Assembly (NCBI RefSeq): GCF_029852145.1
Contig: NC_079974.1
Span: 11,471,041 to 11,535,040, forward strand
Direction: 5' to 3'
From: Microplitis mediator
Lineage: Eukaryota > Arthropoda > Insecta > Hymenoptera > Braconidae
DNA: 64,000 bases
Shown one piece after another: positions 57,031 to 64,000 of the stretch. Under the pieces are notes generated by a model. It was not told where the DNA came from. It ran no database searches and saw only the letters and a program-made list of their open reading frames with translations. Both the position numbers and the translations under genes were made by a program. The number at the start of each line of letters is the position of its first letter. Position 1 is the first letter of the stretch.

Positions 57031-57863
57031 GTGTCTCACGCCATAAAAGTAGAACCAGTTCCAGTAGAAGAGGTTGACATCCCGGAGGACTATCTTTAGG
57101 TTGAGCGTGAAGAAGAAGTTTCAACGTCCTCAGTGTATCTCAAGGTAGAACTGGATCAGGATTGGGAGTACGGCTCGTCATCTAATGAGGATGGCCAGCT
57201 CGGGATTTTCGAGGACCTTGCTCCGCTAGAGACCCAAGCGAATTTGGATCCGGTTGTGGGTGAGGAAGGTGGTGATCCGCTTTCCGTCCCATTAGCACCT
57301 CAAGTCGTCTGTGATTGCCCGTTGTGTACGGGGAACTGGAGGCCACCCCCAGCTGTAGAAGTACAGACCGCCGTCCAGTTCATTTCATCAGAGGTTGGTG
57401 AACAAATTGCAGAAGTTGAGTATACTCAACTACCTTCGTTTGGATCGTCGTTTCTTCTTGGTAATAACCGAGATCTTCCAATGGCTGCTCCTGTTGGGGG
57501 TCCGTCTCAACGGTCACCTAAGATATCAATCAGCAGGTCCTGTGGTCGGTTCCTGAGATGGTCGCCAATGTCCAAGTATTTTGTCGGTAAGTGGTTTATT
57601 TTAAATTGGCCATCTTTTGTTTATTGTATTAAATAATTATCATCTTTCTTTCCCTTTTTCAGTTCATGCTGGGACTCTGCGAAAAGGATTTTAATATTGT
57701 CCTGACCGGTGCCTCGACCAGGGTACAGTCCATACGCTTAGAGCTTCGTGAAGCGGAGTCCTTCGCCAGGTCTGCGAAATGCCCATGCTGTATAAAAAAT
57801 GAAGCGCCGCTGCCGGGTAATCTGCTCCAGACTCTCACAACAACAAAATATTATCAAATATAA
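57031..57863 (+). pseudogene. Unknown two-exon gene, probably a pseudogene
   Basis: I do not recognise this protein. Exon 1 (57031-57586) encodes an acidic, Glu/Pro-rich chain with a CDCPLC cysteine pair near its middle. A 76-bp intron with GTAAGT donor and TTTTTCAG acceptor (57587-57662) precedes exon 2 (57663-57863), which carries KCPCCIKNEAPLPG. The likely start codon reads GTG (57031), a TAG interrupts at 57097, and exon 1 ends in phase 1 while the exon 2 frame needs phase 0; in phase 1 it would stop after about ten residues. Promoter, intron and AATAAA all argue for a real gene that decayed, possibly of viral or transposon origin. Confidence 0.5.
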
Positions 57864-57895
57864 TAGTTTAATGTAATGCTTATTGTATAATGTTT

Positions 57896-57901
57896 AATAA
57901 A
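57896..57901 (+). terminator. Polyadenylation signal of the 57-kb pseudogene
   Basis: AATAAA, 33 bp after the exon 2 stop. Confidence 0.5.
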
Positions 57902-58567
57902 AGTACATAAATTTGTAGACTCTTTTGTACCTTTTTTTTTACCTATTTATTCTAGAGTTAGTGATTTTATTTTAATTTTTAAGTAATTAATTAATAATTA
58001 TATAGAAATATTTATAAATTTCTTTAAAATAAATAAAATAGTTTCATAAATTATCTGTCATTTTTTTTTTGCTCATGAGAGCAAAAAAGTTTTCACCTCA
58101 GGAGAGTTGGTTTATAAAAGAGGCGGGGCCTAGAGCAAGTATGGTCGTTTATGTGGTCCCATAGATTTATAACGCATGCGTTGTTTTGAAATAAAATAGT
58201 TTCATTGCTTTCTTTTAAAAAAAATGATAACACGAGGTAATTAAGAGTATTAAAATTTTATTAAGAACTATCTGCCATTTAACACTAATTGTAAAGATGT
58301 AACATTACTGATATTGTTAGTGTGTATTGGTTTTGTTAAAGAAAGGACGTAGAGCAAGCACGCTTGACTCAAGTGGCCCTATCGAATACTTTTGATATTT
58401 TTTTACATTATATAGATATATTTTATTATTATTAATATATTTTATTAATATTATTTTTCTCTCTCTTTTTTTTACAGATTTTGTTTTTATAATTCATGTA
58501 TAATATTATTGGTTGATAAAAATATTTCTCAACCTACCCTCATACCTTGTTAGTAATATTTACTACA
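57902..58567. other. AT-rich sequence without a gene
   Basis: Two short similar segments, GGCCTAGAGCAAGTATG (58127) and GACGTAGAGCAAGCACG (58347), are each followed by GTGG and CCC, and suggest a diverged duplication. Nothing else is visible. Confidence 0.5.
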
Positions 58568-59053
58568 TTAGTGAGGTTTTCTTTTGTTAGTTAATCTTCT
58601 TCTTTTTGAACATCCTCGATGGTGATTTTTGCGTTTTCGTCGATTTTTGTCCTTCTGTCGCTTTTTATGTTTCTTTGCTACTTGGTGATGTCTTGGGAGT
58701 TCTTGATCCATGATCGGGATTTCATGAAGAATGATGTCATCTAAGTTGGGTGAAAACTCTACTTCGAATACAGCAAATCTTGGAAGTAAATAAGGTTAAT
58801 ATCGGTTTGCTGATGGAGCGCGTAACCAATTGGATGAAGCAAACGGAAATCGAATTGGTCGAAGAATTTGATTGTAAGGTGTCCAGTCTTCTATATCAAA
58901 CGGAATAGGATAGTGACCCCATGGAATTTCTTCAAATACTCGTGGTATTAACAGTCGAGGAATGATTCCATTATATTTATGGACCTCGCGTTGTTTACGA
59001 AGATGTTGTTTATCTTTCCAGTAATTTTCATCACTTGTTTCCGCAATTTATTG
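58568..59053 (-). pseudogene. Unknown ORF with basic tail, one internal stop
   Basis: On the minus strand a frame of about 160 codons runs from just after a stop near 59055 to TAA 58568-58570, with one TAA near 58797. The first part is rich in P, I, W and F (for example IPWGHYPIPFDIEDWTPYNQ). The end is strongly basic (KKHKKRQKDKNRRKRKNHHR). I do not recognise it. Position, between a gene-like unit and an R2-like fragment, suggests it belongs to a degraded mobile element. No start codon choice is supported. Confidence 0.4.
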
Positions 59054-59263
59054 TCTTGAGCGATGATCCTTGGATCATCTTGTACCTGAGAAGTGCAGGT
59101 AGCACACGTTGTAAGAGACCAATGAGAAGGCCCTAGTCCTCATTGACGCCGGACATATGTTCTTCGGTTGAATGTTCTTATTCAGCTGAGTCTTCCAATT
59201 AACACTCTGATAGACATGATCTTCGTGTCTGATTTCTTGATGATGATGAGTTGATATAGATGC

Positions 59264-59923
59264 TCAAATGACTTCTTGCTCCAGAACACCCCGTGAAGAT
59301 AATGTTAGGGCAGTAAAAACCACCTCGTTCACAGAGTTTCTTCTTCTAATTAGGCCAGCAAGGTGTTTATAATAATCGATCTTGTCCTGATACACTTTGT
59401 CAAGGTATTGCTGCATTTCCTTTTCAATAGTAGTTCCATCAGGTAGCTGGCGGAGCAGATAGTCTAAGCACGCATTGTGACGTTTAATCCACTCATCTTG
59501 TTTTCTATGGCATAATTGTAAAACATGATGCAGAGTCTCTGTATCATTACAACCACCCCTGCAATGACGGTCACGAACCCTGCCCCTAAAAGTTCTCACT
59601 CTAAGGGAGATGGCATTAATCTGAAGGTTATTCATATGGATAAAGTCCTTGCCGGAAACCACAAGATTACCATCCGTGATCCAGCGGTGTTGTTGCAGCA
59701 CCCCGCGCGATTTTGATAGAGGATTCCCATCGTTGGATTCATGCAATAGTCTCGCAAAGCGGGCTTTGCATTCTGCTAAAGTTCTTATATTTAGCCCATG
59801 ATCGTTCAAGCGCAGTTCAGCACGCCTTCGTTCCTCGCCAAGCTGCATGGAGTTCCAGTGAGGTACCGTTGATTTCTTTTGGCGGTTTAAATGGCATTTC
59901 TGGTAGGAAGCAGTGTCGGTCAT
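59264..59923 (-). pseudogene. R2-like non-LTR retrotransposon, C-terminal fragment
   Basis: A 219-residue minus-strand frame. Its middle has the CCHC motif C-X3-C-X7-H-X4-C (CRGGC to LQLC) followed by IKRHNACLDYL, as in the region between the RT and the restriction-like endonuclease of R2-clade elements. The end (TALTLSSRGVLEQE) fits the end of that endonuclease, but the catalytic core with its acidic residues is absent between LPDGTTIEKE and the tail, so a deletion is likely. RT upstream is not visible. The element lies away from any 28S rDNA sequence in this window. Confidence 0.7.
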
Positions 59924-60461
59924 GTTCGAGTTTGACAGAATTTAAGTGGTCTTTATATTGTTGACTCCTTCTGAACTTTCGCAGTGAACGTTTGGCTTTT
60001 GCGATGTTCCAGTAATCGTTAATTATGATGAGTCATACTATGTATGCAAATTTTATATCTAAACCTATTTTCATTTTTATCATAGCGTTTAAAACGGTGT
60101 ACCTCCTCCTCGAGGTGGAAGATCACGAGAACAGGTACCCGTCTAATTATTACCAATCGCGACACGCGCTATTTTCTACGTAGCGTCTTCTATCGTGTCG
60201 GATCGCTGACGCTCTCAATAGTAATTCACTCTGGGCTGACGAATTGGCTTACCCAGGACATAGAGGGTACTATTTATTGAGCAGTAAAATGAAGATTGAC
60301 TTACTTGGTGTTGAGAACTGGGATGAGTCCGTTCTGCAACTCGTCGGCGTCGTCTTACGGGAACCGCAACGTTGCACTTATAACTAATATGTTATTGCAC
60401 TAATATAGATAAGTAGGCAATAATTATACAATAAAGAAAAACGCGACTGTACGGCGTGGCG
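59924..60461. other. Non-coding sequence, no gene recognised
   Basis: 59924-60010 extends the R2-like frame on the minus strand in eroded form. 60100-60420 is GC-richer and unassigned. Confidence 0.4.
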
Positions 60462-61151
60462 TGTCAACCAAGAGTGACTTCCCTCCAAAAAGGTCCTCTA
60501 GTTTTTTTATTTCGTGGTTGACCAACCTCAAGTTGCCTAGGGAATTGCTAGGGCCTATCCGCACTTTAGTGGCTGTAACAGTGGAGCGAAACCACACTCA
60601 GTCGCTCGAGTAAAGATAGAATATCAAGTATTAAGTCTTCCCCCTCAGAGATGACGCCACATAAGCTAAACTGGCCTCGTTTGAATAACGAGCCAGCCGC
60701 GTATGTCTCTGCAAGGTGGACTGCAGGGCACTGGACCAAAGCCTGTTTCAGTGGGTCGACTTAAGATCTTCTGAGGTGGAGCATTGCGCCTCCAGGGAAT
60801 TACAGCAGGTTTCGCCCACCACCTGGTGATAGGGAACTGCGCAGAGAGCTCGTACGACCAGGAGTCGTACGCACGTTGATGCCTCTTGGTTGTTGCGACG
60901 TCGGTTAGTTAACAACTTTCGTTACCGGATTTCTTAAAAGACCGAGGCTCCGATATCGCCTCGTCACACGTTATTTAAGTTGAGACCTTCTGCCATAGTG
61001 TTTCTATCCAGAATGGAAACGGTGTTTGTCGTTGACTGATAATCCAACAACGTAGGAGAATAGCGTTGGTTAGTGAACAGCGGAGCTTGTTATTTAAAAG
61101 TCCGTGAGTATGGCACTTTACTAACGGTTTGGAGACGCTAAATTTTGGACA
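60462..61151 (-). repeat. Candidate 3' LTR of the env-bearing element
   Basis: Begins TGTCAACCAAGAG and ends TTTGGACA, giving TGTC/GACA inverted ends about 690 bp apart. It is followed on the + strand by the polypyrimidine CTCTTCTTCTTCCTCT (61152-61167), a polypurine tract on the minus strand, and then about 390 bp of untranslated sequence to the env stop. No partner LTR is in the window, so this is a proposal. Confidence 0.4.
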
Positions 61152-61558
61152 CTCTTCTTCTTCCTCTAAATTTATTATTTCTCAATTCAATATTTCTCGT
61201 AAGTAGGTAGCTTTGATACTCCCCTTGGTGTAAATTGTACGGGTGGTGGCTGAGTATTTCCTTATTGTTTCTAGTACTTGGTAGTGCGGTATATTCGTCG
61301 GTCCAATGAATGCCGTGATGATTAGCCGTTACCTAATTGTTTCTCTTACGAATATTTGGAGTTGATTGATTTTGAGGAAATGGCTGTTTTACGATCCAAT
61401 GTCCTATTATTTTGTCGTTGACCGTTACTAATGCGATTTCTTTTGGCGTAAATTTTTCTCTGTTATCCCGAAATTCTTGTTAATCTATCACTATGTCCAT
61501 AACCTTAATCGCGAGGTAACTTTTATTTAGTTAAATTAGAGTTTATTTAGAATTCAAT

Positions 61559-63791
61559 TTACATATCATCCACTAGCTCAGCTTGATTGTCTATTCCTTC
61601 TTCAATTATACACTTTTTGTAGGTTATTTTGGAGTCAGTCGATGGTACACTCTTGTTGTTGCAGCAGCAAAATAGTCTGCAAGTTTGAGACCTTGTTAAG
61701 AAAACTAGATAACTCAAGATAATTATAACTGTTAATAGTATTCCATAAAGAATATAATTAGGTTGTTCATCGTTCTGATATCTCGGGGTTTTTATTTCGT
61801 GGAGCTTCTGCTCGATTAATGCTAGAGTTGAATCAGAACTTAAATGTCCGTAGGTATTAGGTGGCAGTGTTTGCTGGAAAGAGTTATTTTAAATATATAG
61901 AGGTTCGTATTTAATTATTTCAGGTAATAGTTGTGTTATGTTAAGAGGTATATTTGGTATTCGTTAAAACATGTAAGGTTATTCCAGGTTGTTATAACCG
62001 ATAAGATTGAGGTCGTCGACCTTTACTGTGTATCCAGGGTTGATGTTGAGTACTCCAGCACCAGAGATTTTTACATATTCTGTTGAGTTCCCTCTCCACA
62101 TAACCTGTAATAACTTAGTGTTTGACACTGAATACAACCATCCATTTTCATTTTCCAGTGGTTTTCAGTAATCTATATGGTCCTTATTTATTCTGATGTC
62201 ACAATTTCGGAAGGACTCGGGTCCTTCCGAAATTGTAATTTTAATAAATCTGTTTCACAGGGAGATTGCCGTGTTGTGTCATAGATTACAGAGTTGGGTT
62301 TACAAATGTACAAGGTTTTTACTTGTCTGCACTGTTGTAGTTCTTCCTTGTTTAATAAAGAATACAGTTGTTGATCCTGAGAAATTAGTAAATAGTCGAC
62401 TCTAGGTTGAACGCACGTAGATCCTTTAGAGGTTTGGCTAACTGGATAAGGGTTCATTTTATAGAAGTGATACGCTTGACGTTGGACGAGGGGTATGTGC
62501 AATATAATAAAGAGTTGATTTTGATAAAACTCATGCGTGAGTTTTGAGCTTTTATACATTTCTCCTGAATATATTTCCTTGGTTGGTATAGGGATTAAAT
62601 ATTGCTTATTATTGATGCCCTGGCGGTTTTGAATCACCCTGGAAACACCCTGAGAGTGGAAACATGGTGGAATCACGGTGGACCCAGGGTGGTTACACGG
62701 TGGGTTTGTGCCATTTTATCACCCTGATTCCACGGTGGTTATACGGTGTATCCACGATGGTTACACGGTATACCCACCATGATTCCACGGTGTATTCACC
62801 GAGATTCCACGGTGTATCCACGGTGATTACGCGGTGTACGTGGAATTACGGTGGGTACACCGTGTAACCTCCGTGGAATCAGGGTGGGTACACCGTGTAA
62901 CCACCGTGGAATCACAGTGATAAAATGAAAAAAAACCCACCGTGCAACCACCGTGGATCCACCGTGATTCCAGGGTGTTTCCAGGGTGATTCAAAACCGT
63001 CAGGGTGGTGTAGGTCATGACTGCAGTCTTTAATGTCTTAGTTCCAAGTAATTGAGGTGATAGCTGTCCAAGTAATGCAGAAGTTATTGCTTTTGTTGTA
63101 TTCCGTAGATAAGATAGATAGTTTTCGAAGCTGGTTTGGGTTGCGTTGCTCCAGATATTTAAGTGTTTAAGATATTTTTCATACGTCATGTTGCTTTGTA
63201 ATATGGGAACAGTGATATCTCTTATGGGATCTCGATATCTAAACTGAGAGCTTATCTGTTGATTTAGTTGTTTTTGTATTGTATGTAAATCTGAGTTGAC
63301 TATTACGGTGTGATTGTCCAGATCGAGTGTATTTATCCAAAGCTTATCTTTCATTTCTTGAAACTCCTGCTGGTAGGTTTTGAAAGAGCTTTCATTATTG
63401 GAAGAAAATGGTATAAATTGATCGATGGGTGCTGATACTGGTTCTAATAGCTGGTGGATTAGTTGAAGTTGCTTATCGATTTCTTGATCCATCCGACGAT
63501 AATCGTCTAATCTTATGTAGAGTTGACAGTCGGCTTCATTCAATACTATATGGCAAATCTTGTTGAATTCCTCGATTTTCAATGAACGTATAGATGGTCG
63601 TCAAATTCAATGGTTTTAACATCGATATTGGTTACCAATTTCCATTCGCTTGGCGAAAATCTGACCTTCCTTAAAGGTTCATAGTAAAGTCCGGCTGTTG
63701 AGTTAAATTGGTTGACTCTCACTGCGCTTGATGTGGTGTCGTAGATGAAATAGCTGATAAAGAGATCAATCATCCAAGTTGTTCCCGCCAT
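61559..63791 (-). pseudogene. env-like gene of an errantivirus-type LTR element, degraded
   Basis: Minus-strand pieces at 63791-63579, 63582-63007, 62617-62188 and on to 61559 look like an insect retroelement envelope protein. They include an N-terminal hydrophobic segment, a serine-rich early ectodomain motif, a long amphipathic helical region, a cysteine-bearing region with prolines, and near 61780-61690 a membrane-spanning segment followed by a Cys-rich cytoplasmic tail ending at TAA 61559. Such genes are related to baculovirus fusion proteins and occur in gypsy-type errantiviruses. The frame is broken by a foldback insertion (62618-63005) and further shifts near 63580 and below 62188. It is not functional as it stands. 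Confidence 0.65.
62618..63005. mobile_element. CCACGGTG dyad-array element in env (family M-like, copy 3)
   Basis: 388 bp, with inverted termini CCCTGGCGGTTTTGAATCAC and GTGATTCAAAACCGTCAGGG. Between them are many short units with ACGGTG in the left half and CACCGT in the right half. It interrupts the env frame. The start CCCTGGCGGTTTT resembles the CCCTCGCGGTTTT of the array at 49220. No clear target duplication beyond TG. Confidence 0.7.
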
Positions 63792-64000
63792 GCTGAGGTG
63801 TACTTCTACAAAAATTTCGTCAAACTTTAGTTCCTGACTGTTCCTAGGTTAGTAATGAATGTCAGTAGGCGCGAGATTCTAAATTTTCCGGTAAGCTATA
63901 TCGATTGTTAGTTGTTTATTTTTAGACACTGTTTGTTGAGTTGATTATGGGTTACTTTCACGTTGCCTTTCTCCTGCAAGGGTTTCCATTTCAGCTTCAG
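63792..64000. other. Sequence upstream of env, window end
   Basis: No gene is supported. A pol gene would be expected further along on the minus strand beyond the window. Confidence 0.4.

Noticed and set aside
57020..57900. Intact host gene
   Set aside because: Start codon lost, in-frame TAG and phase mismatch at the intron.

Overview
The window is a transposon-rich, AT-rich piece of an animal nuclear genome, almost certainly an insect. Copia elements primed by an internal half of initiator tRNA-Met, an env-bearing gypsy-type element, an R2-like non-LTR fragment and many TA-flanked foldback elements all fit. A hymenopteran (parasitoid wasp) is my inference from overall style and cannot be proved here. 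There are no bacterial genes, and most open frames are simple-repeat or transposon artefacts.

The only recognisable host gene is the 3' half of the Rab geranylgeranyltransferase alpha subunit on the + strand. An exon at 17799-18419 carries the end of the prenyltransferase-alpha repeats and the Ig-like domain. The terminal LRR exon is at 41543-41991. Splice phases agree, which makes the intron between them 23,123 bp, and nearly all of it is nested transposons. The N-terminal exons are not in the window.

Layout. 1-5.7 kb: dyad array, foldback element, a gypsy-type 5' LTR with primer-binding site and a truncated gag start, then a second LTR-like block with a striking array of covarying dyads. 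5.9-10.5 kb: a TTAA-flanked element (family P) with three foldback elements (F1, E, J) inserted in its hinge, one holding a 5S rRNA-like sequence. 10.9-15.5 kb: a CTTGG-dyad region holding a tRNA-derived SINE and F2, which itself contains elements G and H. 18.8-20.9 kb: a 33-bp tandem array, a collapsed LTR element and a CAGCTG cluster. 21.4-26.3 kb: Copia-1, dead by two in-frame stops and a SINE. 27.9-36.4 kb: foldback D containing a full-length LINE that contains a solo LTR. 36.5-40.2 kb: foldback A with a 1.8-kb palindrome B inside. 46.4-49.2 kb: a second covarying dyad array beside a gypsy gag-protease remnant. 49.6-56.8 kb: a gypsy-type LTR and, nested in sequence next to it, a very young Copia-2. 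57-57.9 kb: a pseudogene with TATA box, intron and polyA signal. 58.6-59.9 kb: an unknown broken ORF and an R2-like fragment. 60.5-63.8 kb: a degraded env gene with a candidate LTR.

Most attractive for follow-up are two unrelated arrays of short inverted dyads whose arms covary (4977-5437 and 46448-47284), a compact 5S-like RNA with closed ends and a T-run (8534-8617), a tRNA-derived SINE family with a conserved leader, and a Copia with two seemingly identical LTRs whose protease aspartate codon reads TAT.
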